Origin: an uncultured Pelagibacteraceae bacterium
GTDB lineage: Bacteria; Pseudomonadota; Alphaproteobacteria; Pelagibacterales; Pelagibacteraceae
Length of the DNA: 64,000 nucleotides
NCBI GenBank assembly: GCA_902564265.1
Contig: CACFAI010000001.1
Location: 117,580 to 181,579 of the forward strand
Direction: 5' to 3'
Made by a program: the position numbers and the translations under genes. Position 1 is the first letter of the stretch. Each line of letters begins with the position of its first letter. The notes below the pieces were generated by a model. It saw only the letters and a program-made list of their open reading frames with translations, had not been told where the DNA came from and did no database searches. Below, piece after piece: positions 9,379 to 19,148 of this stretch.

Positions 9379-10316
9379 TTTTCACAAAAAATTTTTAAAC
9401 AGGCCATTCTTACCGCAACACCTAACTCTACCTGTTCTTTGATTACGCTTTTATTTATATCGTCAGCAAGTTTGGTATCAATTTCAATACCTCTATTCAT
9501 TGGTCCAGGATGCATTATTATTGCATCTTTCTTTGCTTTTTCTAGTTTGTCAGGAGTTAAGCCATAATACTCATAATATTCTCTATTTGATGACAAAAAT
9601 GAACTACTCATCCTCTCATTTTGAAGCCTTAACATCATAACTATATCGCAATCTTTCACACCTTCTTTCATATTTGAAAATGTTTTTACTCCAAATTTTT
9701 CAATATCTTTTGGCATGAGATTTGTTGGTGCAACTATATGGACCTCAGCACCTAACATGTTTAACAAAAAAATATTTGATCTAGCTACTCTTGAGTGCAA
9801 AATGTCCCCACAAATAGCAATTCGCAAACCTTCAATTTTTTTCTTTTTTTCAATTATTGTAAGTGCATCTAGCAAAGCTTGCGTTGGATGCTCACGTCTA
9901 CCATCACCAGCATTTAAAACTGAACAATTTACTTTCTGTGAAAGAAGGTTTGATGCACCACTATCTTGATGTCTTACTACAATTATATCTGGGTGCATTG
10001 CATTTAGTGTCATTGCAGTGTCGATTAATGTTTCACCTTTTTTAATAGCAGAATTAGTTATATTCATTGACATCACATCTGCACCAAGCCTCTTTCCAGC
10101 TAATTCAAAAGAACTTTGCGTTCTCGTTGAAGGCTCAAAAAAAAGATTTATTTGAGTTTTTCCTCTGAGAATATCTAACTTTTTATTTTTACTCTTATTA
10201 AGTGAAATAAATTTCTTTGCTTCATCTAAGATAAGCTTTACATCTGAAATAGAAAGATCTTGGATACCTAGTAGGTGTTTTTGTGAAATTTTAATAGCGT
10301 TATTGTTTATAGCCAT
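9375..10316 (-). CDS. pyrB: Aspartate carbamoyltransferase catalytic subunit
   Basis: PyrB condenses carbamoyl phosphate and aspartate into carbamoyl aspartate in pyrimidine synthesis. All key motifs are visible: [13 protein letters not shown] (carbamoyl phosphate loop), [30 protein letters not shown] and [13 protein letters not shown] chose the ATG at 10316 (313 residues, starting [12 protein letters not shown]). An upstream TTG at 10355 would add 13 residues with no family resemblance and would abut the ruvX stop. No regulatory PyrI is present, as is usual in this class. Overlap with the non-catalytic PyrC' partner suggests a PyrB-PyrC' complex. Confidence 0.95.
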   Translation of the reverse strand: MAINNNAIKISQKHLLGIQDLSISDVKLILDEAKKFISLNKSKNKKLDILRGKTQINLFFEPSTRTQSSFELAGKRLGADVMSMNITNSAIKKGETLIDTAMTLNAMHPDIIVVRHQDSGASNLLSQKVNCSVLNAGDGRREHPTQALLDALTIIEKKKKIEGLRIAICGDILHSRVARSNIFLLNMLGAEVHIVAPTNLMPKDIEKFGVKTFSNMKEGVKDCDIVMMLRLQNERMSSSFLSSNREYYEYYGLTPDKLEKAKKDAIIMHPGPMNRGIEIDTKLADDINKSVIKEQVELGVAVRMACLKIFCEK

Positions 10317-10357
10317 TAAAACCAACTCTATAGCTTTAAAGCAATGATATTGCAAGC

Positions 10358-10813
10358 TTAATTATTTAAGAATTCAATCGCTCCCTGCAATATAAACGTT
10401 GCAGCATTTTCATCTATTTTTTGAATTCTTTTAGATACATTAATGTCTAATTGACTTGATATCTTAAAGGCACCTACAGTTGACAATCTCTCATCCCATA
10501 AAGCCACAGGTGTATTTGTTCTATTCTCAATCATCTTAGCTTTGTCTAAAGCTGATTGAGAAGAAGGGCCTTTGCTTCCATCCATATTCAACGGGTTTCC
10601 TACAACAATAGCCTTTATGTTTTCTTGATCAATTATTTCTAATAGTTCAGCAATAAAATTTTCATGATCAACATATTCAATAGTTTTAAAAGGAGTCGCT
10701 ACAATCCGTTTATGATCACAAATTGAAACACCAATTCTCTTTTTTCCAAGATCTAAACCAATTAACCTTGCGTTTTTATCAATTTTAGACTTGAGTTCCT
10801 TTAAAGTGATCAT
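10358..10813 (-). CDS. ruvX: Pre-16S rRNA nuclease / RuvX (YqgF)
   Basis: A 151-residue RNase H-fold protein. The YqgF/RuvX family processes the 5' end of 16S rRNA in E. coli and resembles Holliday junction resolvases. The acidic metal-binding motifs are in the expected order: [13 protein letters not shown] (D near residue 21), [13 protein letters not shown] and [10 protein letters not shown] near residue 105. It is the first gene of the minus-strand operon that continues into pyrB, and it is divergent from gatC across 50 bases. The same neighbourhood (ruvX next to gatCAB and pyrB) occurs in other alphaproteobacteria. Confidence 0.92.
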   Translation of the reverse strand: MITLKELKSKIDKNARLIGLDLGKKRIGVSICDHKRIVATPFKTIEYVDHENFIAELLEIIDQENIKAIVVGNPLNMDGSKGPSSQSALDKAKMIENRTNTPVALWDERLSTVGAFKISSQLDINVSKRIQKIDENAATFILQGAIEFLNN

Positions 10814-10863
10814 ATTGTTTTTTTCTTATATAATGATATTTTTCCTTTAAATTTAATTATCAT

Positions 10864-11151
10864 ATGAGCATAGATCTTAAAACAATTAAACATATAGCAA
10901 AATTATCAAGAATTTCCATAGATGATAAAAAAGCAAAAGAATTAGAAAAAGATCTAAATTCTATCTTTGAATTTATCGAAGCGCTTAATAAAGTCGATAC
11001 TAAAAAAGTTGACCCATTGACTTCAATTGCAGAAACATCTTTAAAATTAAGAGGCGATGAGGTCAAAACAAAAAATATTAGAGAACAAATCTTAAAAAAT
11101 TCACCAGACGAAAATAAAGATTTTTTTGTCGTACCAAAGGTTGTAGAATGA
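10864..11151 (+). CDS. gatC: Aspartyl/glutamyl-tRNA amidotransferase subunit C
   Basis: The small stabilising subunit (95 residues) of the GatCAB complex, which converts misacylated Glu-tRNA(Gln) or Asp-tRNA(Asn) to the correct aminoacyl-tRNA. It shows the family pattern: IKHIAKLSRI, LEKDLNSIFEFIEAL and a DEV motif before the C-terminal F-V-PKVVE ending. The stop overlaps gatA (ATGA). A TATAAT sequence at 10829-10834 may be the -10 for this operon, but no good -35 is seen. Confidence 0.95.
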   Translation: MSIDLKTIKHIAKLSRISIDDKKAKELEKDLNSIFEFIEALNKVDTKKVDPLTSIAETSLKLRGDEVKTKNIREQILKNSPDENKDFFVVPKVVE

Positions 11152-12605
11152 GTGATATAATAAACCTTACTCTTTCAGCTTTAATTGATAAAATTAAAAA
11201 GAAAGAATTGTCTTCTCAAGAAATTACAAACGCATATATTGCAAGAGCTGAAAAATCGAAAGATTTAAATACATACATCACTACCGATTTTGAAAATGCA
11301 ATTGAAAAAGCTAAAAAATTTGATGAAAAGGGAAATTTTGATTGCAAACTGCCTGGAGTTCCTCTTGCAGTTAAAGATCTTTTTTGTACTAATAATTTAA
11401 AGACAACGGCTGGAAGTAAAATACTTTCAAATTTTATACCCAGTTATGAGTCCACTGTAACCCAGTATTTATGGGATGAAGGGGCTATTTTACTTGGAAA
11501 ACTCAATTGTGATGAATTTGCAATGGGTTCATCAAATGAAACTAGTTTCTTCGGAAATGTCGAAAGTCCAGTTGGTAAAAAAGTTGTGCCAGGTGGGTCT
11601 TCAGGTGGATCAGCTTCAGCACTTGCAGCAAAATTGACACCAGCAACTATTGGAACTGATACTGGAGGATCAATAAGACAACCAGCGTCTTTTACTGGTA
11701 CGGTGGGTTTGAAACCAACATATGGCAGTTGTTCTCGATATGGTATTGTTGCATTTGCTTCCTCATTAGATCAAGCAGGACCAATGACTCAGGATGTGTC
11801 TGACGCTGCATTAATGTTAGATGTTATAAGTAAGTACGATACAAAAGATTCAACTTCTGTAAATTTTAAGAGAGGTGATTATTTCAAATCGTTAAGTTCT
11901 AATATTAAAGGAAAAAAAATTGGTATTCCAAAAGAATATAGAGTCGATGGCATGCCTAAGGAGATTGAAAGTTTGTGGCAAGATGGAATTACTTTATTAA
12001 AAAAATTAGGAGCAAAAATTATTGATATATCTTTACCTCACACTAAGTACGCATTGCCTGCTTATTATATAGTTGCACCAGCTGAAGCATCTTCTAACCT
12101 AGCTAGGTATGATGGAGTAAAGTACGGATATCGTTCTGAGGGAGAAAATTTGATCAGTATGTATGAAAATACAAGATCAGAAGGTTTTGGTGATGAGGTA
12201 AAAAGAAGAATAATGATAGGAACATATGTTTTGTCTTCCGGTTATTATGATGCCTATTATTTAAAAGCACAAAAAATTAGAAGATTAATCAAAAATGATT
12301 TTGATGAAGTTTATAAATCTGTAGATGCAATTTTAACTCCTTCCACACCTAGTTCAGCCTTCAAGATTGGTGACAAAACAGATGATCCTGTATCAATGTA
12401 TCTTAATGATATCTTTACAGTACCAGTCAATTTGTCAGGACTGCCAGCCATATCTATTCCAGCAGGTAAGGATAAAAATAATTATCCTTTAGGCTTACAA
12501 ATAATAGGCAAAGCATTTGAAGAACAAAATTTATTAGATATTTCGTATTCAATGGAAAAAGAATTAAATTTCAAAAACAATTTGCAGGATTGGTGGATTA
12601 AATGA
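11148..12605 (+). CDS. gatA: Aspartyl/glutamyl-tRNA amidotransferase subunit A
   Basis: The glutaminase subunit (485 residues) that frees ammonia for the GatB active site. The amidase signature triad is present: the lysine in [10 protein letters not shown] (near residue 79), the cis-serine in [13 protein letters not shown] (near 155) and the nucleophilic serine in [13 protein letters not shown] (near 178). The length is normal. It overlaps gatC and gatB by four bases each, which suits the fixed stoichiometry of the complex. A complete gatCAB suggests that Gln-tRNA and/or Asn-tRNA are made by the indirect route. Confidence 0.97.
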   Translation: MSDIINLTLSALIDKIKKKELSSQEITNAYIARAEKSKDLNTYITTDFENAIEKAKKFDEKGNFDCKLPGVPLAVKDLFCTNNLKTTAGSKILSNFIPSYESTVTQYLWDEGAILLGKLNCDEFAMGSSNETSFFGNVESPVGKKVVPGGSSGGSASALAAKLTPATIGTDTGGSIRQPASFTGTVGLKPTYGSCSRYGIVAFASSLDQAGPMTQDVSDAALMLDVISKYDTKDSTSVNFKRGDYFKSLSSNIKGKKIGIPKEYRVDGMPKEIESLWQDGITLLKKLGAKIIDISLPHTKYALPAYYIVAPAEASSNLARYDGVKYGYRSEGENLISMYENTRSEGFGDEVKRRIMIGTYVLSSGYYDAYYLKAQKIRRLIKNDFDEVYKSVDAILTPSTPSSAFKIGDKTDDPVSMYLNDIFTVPVNLSGLPAISIPAGKDKNNYPLGLQIIGKAFEEQNLLDISYSMEKELNFKNNLQDWWIK

Positions 12606-14065
12606 GTAAAAATAAAGAATATTTAATAAAGAGAGGTAGCTCAGAATACGAAGTTATAATTGGTTTAGAAGTTCATGCTCAAGTTCTTTCAAAATCGAAA
12701 CTATTTTCTGACTCTCCTACAAACTTTGGTGCTGAACCTAATACCCAAGTGAGTTTGGTAGATGCTGCATTTCCTGGAATGCTACCAGTAATAAATGAAT
12801 TTTGTATCAAGCAAGCAGTAAAAACGGGCATAGGTCTCAATGCAGTGATAAATAAAAAATCAATTTTTGATAGGAAAAACTATTTTTATGCTGATTTACC
12901 ACAAGGATATCAAATTTCTCAATACAAAGATCCAATAGTTGGTGAAGGTTCAATTTTATTAGATTTACCAGATGGAGAAAAAAATGTTGGTATTGAAAGG
13001 TTGCATTTAGAGCAAGATGCAGGAAAAAGTATTCATGACATTGATCCCCAAAACACTCTCGTAGACTTAAATAGATCTGGAGTTGCTCTTATGGAAATAG
13101 TAAGCAAACCAGACTTAAGATCTCCAGAGGAAGTAAACTTATATATCAAAAAACTTAGGTCAATTATGAGATACCTTGGAACCTGTGATGGAAATATGCA
13201 AGAAGGATCTTTAAGAGCTGATGTGAATGTTTCAATCAGAAAGACAGGGGATAAGAAATTAGGTACAAGATGTGAAATAAAAAACGTTAATTCTATAAAG
13301 TTTATGCAAATGGCAATTGAATATGAAGCAAACCGTCAGGCTGATATATTAGAAGAAGGAGGCTCTATTGACCAAGAAACACGTCTATTTGATACAAAAA
13401 AAAATGAAACTAGATCTATGAGATCAAAAGAAGATGCTCATGATTATAGATACTTTCCTGATCCTGATTTATTACCCCTTGAACTAACTGAAGATTTCAT
13501 ATCAAAAATTAAAAAAGAAATACCTGAACTGCCTGATGAAAAGAAAAAAAGATTTGTAGATAAGTTTAAATTAACTCCATACGAGGCAAATATATTGGTT
13601 TCTGATATTGAAACATCAAAATATTTTGAAAATGTAATTAAAAATTCAGATGTTAAGCTAGCAACAAACTGGATAACAGGTGAGTTATTTGCATTACTTA
13701 ACGATAGAAATTTAGAAATGTCAGAAAGTCCTATCTCATCTAAAAATTTATCAACTTTAATTAACTTGATTAAAGATGGAACTATCTCTGGCAAAATTGC
13801 AAAAACAGTTTTTGAAATAATGGCAAACGAAAGTAAAGATCCAAAAAGCATTATTGACGAAAAGGGATTGAAACAACAAAGTGATCCTAAAGAAATTGAA
13901 AAAATTGTAGATGCTGTAATTAAAGAAAACCCTAAAAATGTTGAATTATTCAAATCCGGTAAAGATAAATTGTTTGGTTTTTTTGTTGGTCAAGTTATGA
14001 AAAAGACAGACGGAAAAGCTAATCCTAAGTTAGTAAATGATATCTTAAAGAAAAAATTGAACTAG
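12602..14065 (+). CDS. gatB: Aspartyl/glutamyl-tRNA amidotransferase subunit B
   Basis: The tRNA-binding kinase/transamidase subunit (487 residues). It activates the side-chain carboxylate with ATP and adds ammonia from GatA. Family motifs seen are [52 protein letters not shown] and [11 protein letters not shown]-terminal helical YqeY-like tail (from about 340, ending near the stop) binds tRNA in homologues. The next gene starts one base after the stop. Confidence 0.97.
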   Translation: MSKNKEYLIKRGSSEYEVIIGLEVHAQVLSKSKLFSDSPTNFGAEPNTQVSLVDAAFPGMLPVINEFCIKQAVKTGIGLNAVINKKSIFDRKNYFYADLPQGYQISQYKDPIVGEGSILLDLPDGEKNVGIERLHLEQDAGKSIHDIDPQNTLVDLNRSGVALMEIVSKPDLRSPEEVNLYIKKLRSIMRYLGTCDGNMQEGSLRADVNVSIRKTGDKKLGTRCEIKNVNSIKFMQMAIEYEANRQADILEEGGSIDQETRLFDTKKNETRSMRSKEDAHDYRYFPDPDLLPLELTEDFISKIKKEIPELPDEKKKRFVDKFKLTPYEANILVSDIETSKYFENVIKNSDVKLATNWITGELFALLNDRNLEMSESPISSKNLSTLINLIKDGTISGKIAKTVFEIMANESKDPKSIIDEKGLKQQSDPKEIEKIVDAVIKENPKNVELFKSGKDKLFGFFVGQVMKKTDGKANPKLVNDILKKKLN

Positions 14066-14066
14066 C

Positions 14067-14723
14067 ATGAGTTCAAATCTACCTATTAACAACCAAATAG
14101 AAAAATATATTAATGAGCACTCTTTAAAATTACATCCAGTACAAAAAGAAATAATTAAGTATAATGACACACTTGGAAAAAAAAAGAAATTACAAATTTC
14201 AATTAACCAATGTCATTTTTTATACTTAGTAACAAAATTGTTTAAACCTAAAGAAATTTTAGAAATTGGTACTTTTACAGGTCTTAGCTCTTTAAGTATG
14301 TGCATTGGTCTAGAAAATGACTCAAAGATCACTACTCTCGATAAAAATAAAGAAACTTCATTAATGGCGAAAAACTTTTTTGAAAAGGCAAAAGTTTCAG
14401 AACAAATTGATATAATTATTGATGAAGCCATCAGTAGTATCAATAAAATGATAAGCCAAAAAAAATTATTTGATTTGATTTTTATTGATGCTGATAAAGA
14501 AAATTACAGAAAATATTATGAATTATCTTTTAACTTATTAAAAAAGGATGGCTTTATAATAATTGATAATGTCTTGTGGCATGGGGAAGTTGTAGATAAA
14601 AACAATAAAGAACACTTAACTGAGATAATTAGAGATTTTAATACATATGTAAATAATGATGTAAGAGTTGAAAATATGATTATCCCAATCGGTGATGGTT
14701 TTTCAATTTGTAGAAAATTATAA
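14067..14723 (+). CDS. Class I SAM-dependent O-methyltransferase (family 3)
   Basis: A 218-residue soluble methyltransferase of the caffeoyl-CoA/catechol O-methyltransferase group. The SAM-binding glycine motif is ILEIGTFTGLSSLSM (residues 69-83). The metal/substrate motif FDLIFIDADKENY follows, and IIIDNVLWHGEVVD provides the third metal ligand. Bacterial members often have unknown small-molecule substrates, and nothing in the sequence names one. It starts one base after gatB and its stop overlaps trhO, so it is probably cotranscribed with gatCAB. The link to tRNA amidation is positional only. Confidence 0.85.
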   Translation: MSSNLPINNQIEKYINEHSLKLHPVQKEIIKYNDTLGKKKKLQISINQCHFLYLVTKLFKPKEILEIGTFTGLSSLSMCIGLENDSKITTLDKNKETSLMAKNFFEKAKVSEQIDIIIDEAISSINKMISQKKLFDLIFIDADKENYRKYYELSFNLLKKDGFIIIDNVLWHGEVVDKNNKEHLTEIIRDFNTYVNNDVRVENMIIPIGDGFSICRKL

Positions 14724-15625
14724 TGTATACCATCTTTGGTTTTTATAAATTTAAAAAATTAAAAAAGATCAGTAAACTTCAAGATAAACTTCAAAATATC
14801 ATTGATGTTTATAAAATAAAAGGAACTATAATTATCTCACCTGAGGGAATTAACGGATCAATTTCTTTCCTAAAAAAGAATACTAAACAAATAAAAATAA
14901 ATCTTAAAAAAATATTTGCCATTACAAAATTTGATAATGAAAACATTTCTTCTAATAGATTTATTCCTTTTCATAGGGGAAGGGTGAAGGTTAAAAAGGA
15001 AGTTGTTCCAATTGGAAAAAGGTTAAAAAAAAAAGTTAAATATAATCGTCTTTCTCCTAAAAAATGGAATGATTTTGTTTTAAAAAAAGACACTTACATA
15101 ATTGATACTAGAAAAGATTTTGAATTTAGAATTGGAACTTTCAAGAGGTCTATAAATCCAAAATTAAATAATTTTAGAGATTTTTCTAAATATTTTAAAA
15201 AGTTCAATAAAAATTCAAAAATCGGAATGTTTTGCACGGGAGGCATTCGATGCGAAAAGGCTAGTGATTATTTATACAGCAAAGGTTATAAAAATGTTTT
15301 TCAGTTAAAGGGCGGCATTATTAATTATTTGTCAAAAATCAACAGAAAAGAAAGCTTATGGAAAGGGGAATGTTTTGTATTTGATAATCGTGTTTCTGTG
15401 AACCATAGGTTAAATATAGGCAAATATTCAATTTGTGCTGGATGTAGAGAACCTATTTCTGTTAAAGATAAGAAATCTGTGAAATTTGAAGAAGGTGTTT
15501 CATGTCCTAATTGTTATAATAAATCAAGTATTGAACAAAAAAAACGATTTAGAATGAGACAAGGTCAAATTAATAAAGCAAAAAAAGAAAAAAAAAATTA
15601 CATGTTTAAAAAAATCTACAAATAG
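14723..15625 (+). CDS. trhO: tRNA uridine(34) hydroxylase TrhO (rhodanese family)
   Basis: A 300-residue UPF0176/YceA protein. TrhO hydroxylates uridine 34 of certain tRNAs as the first step to 5-oxyacetyl or methoxy uridine. The N-terminal domain contains the signature SPEGINGSIS. The rhodanese domain carries the active cysteine in FCTGGIRCEKAS (near residue 174). A C-terminal pair of CxxC motifs (CAGCREP and CPNCYNK) probably binds zinc. It fits between the gat genes and a MATE exporter without gaps. The extreme lysine content reflects the local AT bias. Confidence 0.9.
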   Translation: MYTIFGFYKFKKLKKISKLQDKLQNIIDVYKIKGTIIISPEGINGSISFLKKNTKQIKINLKKIFAITKFDNENISSNRFIPFHRGRVKVKKEVVPIGKRLKKKVKYNRLSPKKWNDFVLKKDTYIIDTRKDFEFRIGTFKRSINPKLNNFRDFSKYFKKFNKNSKIGMFCTGGIRCEKASDYLYSKGYKNVFQLKGGIINYLSKINRKESLWKGECFVFDNRVSVNHRLNIGKYSICAGCREPISVKDKKSVKFEEGVSCPNCYNKSSIEQKKRFRMRQGQINKAKKEKKNYMFKKIYK

Positions 15626-17002
15626 ATGGTTAAGAAGATTAATTTAACAGCGGATCCAATGTGGCAACTTCTAAGAAGAGTTACATTCCCCGCCAGTATT
15701 GGATCGTTATTTCAAACTTTTTATAATCTGGTTGATACCTTTTTTGCTGGAAAGATATCACCTGATGCACTAAGTGCTTTAGCAAAATCGTTTCCAATTT
15801 ATTTTATTATAATCGCAATAGGTGTTGGAGTTGGAGCTGGCACTAATACACTTATAGGAAATTCCATAGGTGAAAAAAAAGAAAAAGTCGCTTCATTATA
15901 TGTTGCTCAATCAATAATTTTTGCAATAATTATTTCAGTATTAGTTACATTTGTAGGAATTAATTCATCCAATTATCTGCTTCAATTATTAGGTTCCTCT
16001 CCAGAAAATATTATTTTGACCAGGGAATATTTAGATATAATTTTTTATTGCACAGTAATAGTATTGATCCAAATATCTTTAAATGGAACACTAAACGCTC
16101 AAGGAGATACAAAAAGTTATAGAAACGTCCTTATATTTACCTTTTTTTTAAACATCTTGCTTAATCCAATTTTTATTTTTGGTTTTTCGATAATACCTGC
16201 TTTTGGAATTTCAGGCATTGCAATTGCTACAGTTATTTGCCAACTTATTGGAACAATCTATTTAGCGCAAAAAGTTTACTGTTGTAAACTTAAAGAGTAT
16301 TTATATACAAAGTGTTTTATTCCAAAAATTAACTTTTTAAGTAATCTTACTTTTCAATCTGTACCAATCATGTTTAGCATGTTGTTAATTGGTGTTGGTA
16401 TATTTAATGTATTATACTTTGTAGGAAAATTTGGAGATATTGCTGCAGCTGGTTATGGGGCTGCACTTAGAATAGAACAAGTTTTCTTATTACCAGTCAT
16501 AGCATTGAATACGGCTGTATTATCGATCGGAGGTCAAAACTTCGGAGCAAGAAATTTTGAAAGAATAAGAGATCTTTATAAAAAAGCATTAATATTTGGT
16601 TGCACATTTATGATCATAGCTGGCTTTATTCTGTATTTTGGGGCAGAAAATCTCCTTGGATTAATTACTGACGATCCAGAAACTATTAAATTTGGATCTC
16701 TTTATTTAAAGATTGCAGCATTGATAGGCCCTATATATCCCACTTTTTTTATTACAACTGCTGTATTTCAGGCTTTAAAGAGACCCATCTTTAGTTTGTA
16801 TCTGAGTATATTAAGGCTTACTGCAATTCCTTTTTTATGTTTGTGGTACGTAATTAATGTTAAAGGAGGGAGTTACAGCGATATCTTTTATACAATACTA
16901 GTTACAAATTGGTTAATGGGATTAGCAGTACTATTTTTTATAGGATCTTTTTTTAATTATATGTTTAAAGATAATAAAAAATATTTTTTTATAAAAAGTT
17001 AG
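15626..17002 (+). CDS. MATE family multidrug/metabolite exporter
   Basis: A 458-residue inner-membrane protein with about twelve hydrophobic segments arranged as two similar halves, as in MATE (NorM/DinF) cation-coupled exporters. The N-terminal PMWQLLRRVTFPASIGSLFQ and LVDTFFAG sequences are typical, and the second half begins near NLTFQSVPIMFSM. The substrate cannot be predicted. It starts immediately after the trhO stop and ends one base from the convergent ABC permease. Confidence 0.9.
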   Translation: MVKKINLTADPMWQLLRRVTFPASIGSLFQTFYNLVDTFFAGKISPDALSALAKSFPIYFIIIAIGVGVGAGTNTLIGNSIGEKKEKVASLYVAQSIIFAIIISVLVTFVGINSSNYLLQLLGSSPENIILTREYLDIIFYCTVIVLIQISLNGTLNAQGDTKSYRNVLIFTFFLNILLNPIFIFGFSIIPAFGISGIAIATVICQLIGTIYLAQKVYCCKLKEYLYTKCFIPKINFLSNLTFQSVPIMFSMLLIGVGIFNVLYFVGKFGDIAAAGYGAALRIEQVFLLPVIALNTAVLSIGGQNFGARNFERIRDLYKKALIFGCTFMIIAGFILYFGAENLLGLITDDPETIKFGSLYLKIAALIGPIYPTFFITTAVFQALKRPIFSLYLSILRLTAIPFLCLWYVINVKGGSYSDIFYTILVTNWLMGLAVLFFIGSFFNYMFKDNKKYFFIKS

Positions 17003-17003
17003 A

Positions 17004-17738
17004 TTAACTATCCTTTTTCATTTTTTTTTCAAGCCGCCTTACTAAGAATGATACAATTAAAATTAATATAAGATACTCTAAGATCAAAAATGTATATATT
17101 TCAAGAGGTCTGTATGTAGTAACAACAAGTTCATTCGCTTTTCTAGTTAAGTCTCCAATACCAATAATCGAAACTAAAGAAGACATTTTTAGTACGTATA
17201 CAAACTGATTTCCAATAGCAGGCAGTATATTTCTTATAGCTTGAGGAAGAATTACAAGTCTTAATTTTCTAAAGAAATTAAGTCCTAAAGAACTTCCAGC
17301 TTCCCATTGAGGTTTTCTAATTGAATTTATCCCAGCTCTAAAAATTTCAGCCTGAAATGCGCTTTCACTTATAGATAAAGCTATAATGCCAGACACAAAT
17401 GGACTAAAACTAATTCCTGTCATAATAGGTAATCCATAATAAATCCATAAAATCAAAACTAACAAAGGTATAGCTCTAACTATTTCGACATAACTTATAT
17501 TTAAGTATGTTAAAAATTTGTTTTTAGCCAAAGAGGGGATAGCAATTACAAGACCTAAAACAATTGATAGCGATATTGATACAACAGATATAAAAATAGT
17601 AGTTGTAAATCCACTCAACAAAAATTTTAGATTTGTTAATCCATTGACATTGTTAGGTGATAATATTAACCAATCAAGCTCTTGCTTTCCACAAGACAAT
17701 AGGAATAACAATGAGAATAATAGAAATAAGTTTTTCAC
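17004..17738 (-). CDS. Amino-acid-type ABC transporter permease with a lipoprotein-like N-terminus
   Basis: A 244-residue polar amino acid permease of the HisM/GlnP type. The EAA loop reads EAGSSLGLNFFRKLRLVILP (about residues 143-162), and the family start GFTTTIFISVVSISLSIVLG is clear. Unusually, the first 16 residues form a short hydrophobic stretch ending FLLSCG, a good lipobox with Cys16, ahead of about 25 residues without a membrane segment. It lies 40 bases downstream of a substrate-binding protein gene. No ATPase gene is adjacent; it may be shared from another locus. The substrate is probably an amino acid or similar. Confidence 0.9.
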   Translation of the reverse strand: MKNLFLLFSLLFLLSCGKQELDWLILSPNNVNGLTNLKFLLSGFTTTIFISVVSISLSIVLGLVIAIPSLAKNKFLTYLNISYVEIVRAIPLLVLILWIYYGLPIMTGISFSPFVSGIIALSISESAFQAEIFRAGINSIRKPQWEAGSSLGLNFFRKLRLVILPQAIRNILPAIGNQFVYVLKMSSLVSIIGIGDLTRKANELVVTTYRPLEIYTFLILEYLILILIVSFLVRRLEKKMKKDS

Positions 17739-17778
17739 ACTTACATTTATAAAGAATTAATTAGTAATAGCTAATTTA

Positions 17779-18543
17779 TTATAGGCTCTTAAGATTATAT
17801 TTCGCTAGTAGTTTTTCGAAGAAACCAGATTTTTTTTTCTTATTAATCCAATCGTTAACGTATTTTCTCCACTTATCATCATTTTTATCAACCATCATTG
17901 CTAAAAAGGCAGGATTTTTTTCACCATCTGGAACAATTGCTAATTGTGGATACTTAACTACTAATTTATTTGCTTCAGTTGAACTTGTAATATTACCATC
18001 AGCTCTTCCCGCCAATACTTCTTGAAAATCTCTTGCAGGTGCCTCTACTGAATTTAATTTTGATTTAGGAAAAAATTCCTTAGCTTTTTCCTCTTGTGAA
18101 GTTCCAAGTGTTGTGGCTATTGTAACATCTTTATTATTTAAAGAATCCCAAGTTGGAAACTTGTTTAAATTTTTTTTTAAAACTAGCGGAACAGTCCCAT
18201 ATTTATAATATGTCTCTGTGAAACCTGCGACTTCTGCTCTTTTTGGAGTTTTCGTTACACTTGTTGAAATATCGTATCTATTTGAAGTTATCCCTGAAAC
18301 TATTGTTTTCCATTCAGCAGGTACAAACTTAACTTTTACACCCATATCTTTTGCTAATTCGTTCATTACATCAATATCAAAGCCTGTATAAGAATTTGTA
18401 GCAGGGTCTTTTATTGTCATAGGATCCCAGTCTCCAGTTGTACCAACTCTTAACTCTCCGCTTGAAAGAATTTTGTCCAAAGAAGAAGCGTTTGCTGAAA
18501 ATGAGAATAGTAAAGTAAATAATAATATGATGATTTTTTTCAT
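17779..18543 (-). CDS. ABC transporter substrate-binding protein, family 3 (amino acid / PheC-like)
   Basis: A 254-residue periplasmic binding protein. A signal peptide is obvious: MKK, a hydrophobic core, and a likely cut after SANA at about residue 19. The mature part has the family 3 pattern [23 protein letters not shown] and [13 protein letters not shown]. Many residues also resemble cyclohexadienyl dehydratase (PheC), a catalytic relative, so an enzyme role cannot be excluded. The permease immediately downstream favours transport. It follows the sarcosine oxidase genes on the same strand, so it may serve uptake of a related nitrogen compound. Confidence 0.88.
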   Translation of the reverse strand: MKKIIILLFTLLFSFSANASSLDKILSSGELRVGTTGDWDPMTIKDPATNSYTGFDIDVMNELAKDMGVKVKFVPAEWKTIVSGITSNRYDISTSVTKTPKRAEVAGFTETYYKYGTVPLVLKKNLNKFPTWDSLNNKDVTIATTLGTSQEEKAKEFFPKSKLNSVEAPARDFQEVLAGRADGNITSSTEANKLVVKYPQLAIVPDGEKNPAFLAMMVDKNDDKWRKYVNDWINKKKKSGFFEKLLAKYNLKSL

Positions 18544-18602
18544 TACAATTTAATAAAGTATTTTAAGATATTTTTCTATGCTAACCTTGACGCAGTTAAA
18601 TT

Positions 18603-19148
18603 TTACAATAAATTCGCCCCATCATTAAGCCAATCCCATAAATGGTTAGAAAACGATCGTCTTACAAATAAATTTATATTGTTATCACCCAGGTTATGAA
18701 TGATTACATCAATATGATTAATTATAGTTTGGGTTGTGGATCCTTTAGTCTCTTTGAATTTTGAGAAATCAAATGGACAACTCATTGAGAGCAATTCATA
18801 TAAATTATTCCCAGAAATATTAATACACACCCATTGGTCACTTACATTAGTAACAGCTCCATAGTTAAGTGATGAAATTTCTTTAAAAACTCTCTCAAAA
18901 ATTTCTTTATTCATAGTATTTGTATAAACCATCCATTCATCTGGACTAAGCCATAAGGCACTTAACTCTTGGTTACTTGTAGAAGTATTACTTTCCGTTG
19001 GTAAAATAACAGAGAGTACTTGGCCAACTTTTGTAAAGAACTCTCTTTTTTTTCCTCGTAAGTTAATTTTAGTAATTGGTTCTACCTCTTTTAAATTTAA
19101 GTCTGAATATTCTCTTTTGTCTTTAATAGCTGTATTAATGTTATCCAT
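18603..19148 (-). CDS. soxG: Sarcosine oxidase gamma subunit
   Basis: The 181-residue small subunit of heterotetrameric sarcosine oxidase. It has the SoxG features LWLSPDEWMVYT and VTNVSDQWVCINISG, and a HNLGDNNINLFVRRSFSNHLWDWL ending that resembles the C-terminus of GcvT-fold proteins. It shares eight bases with the end of soxA, so the two are coupled. The complex oxidises sarcosine to glycine, producing H2O2 and 5,10-methylene-tetrahydrofolate. It is the last gene of soxBDAG. Confidence 0.9.
   Translation of the reverse strand: MDNINTAIKDKREYSDLNLKEVEPITKINLRGKKREFFTKVGQVLSVILPTESNTSTSNQELSALWLSPDEWMVYTNTMNKEIFERVFKEISSLNYGAVTNVSDQWVCINISGNNLYELLSMSCPFDFSKFKETKGSTTQTIINHIDVIIHNLGDNNINLFVRRSFSNHLWDWLNDGANLL

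Noticed and set aside
8912..9442. 176-residue plus-strand frame opposite pyrC'
   Set aside because: It is the shadow of the conserved pyrC' coding sequence, with no recognisable motif.
10317..10355. TTG start adding 13 residues to PyrB
   Set aside because: The added residues do not match the family, and the ATG at 10316 gives the normal length.
10829..10834. Bidirectional -10 between ruvX and gatC
   Set aside because: TATAAT and its near-mirror exist, but neither strand has a convincing -35 or a distance that fits a start site, so it is weaker than the panC/galU case.
13444..13953. 169-residue minus-strand frame opposite gatB
   Set aside because: Shadow of gatB; serine- and phenylalanine-rich, typical of antisense to lysine/aspartate codons.
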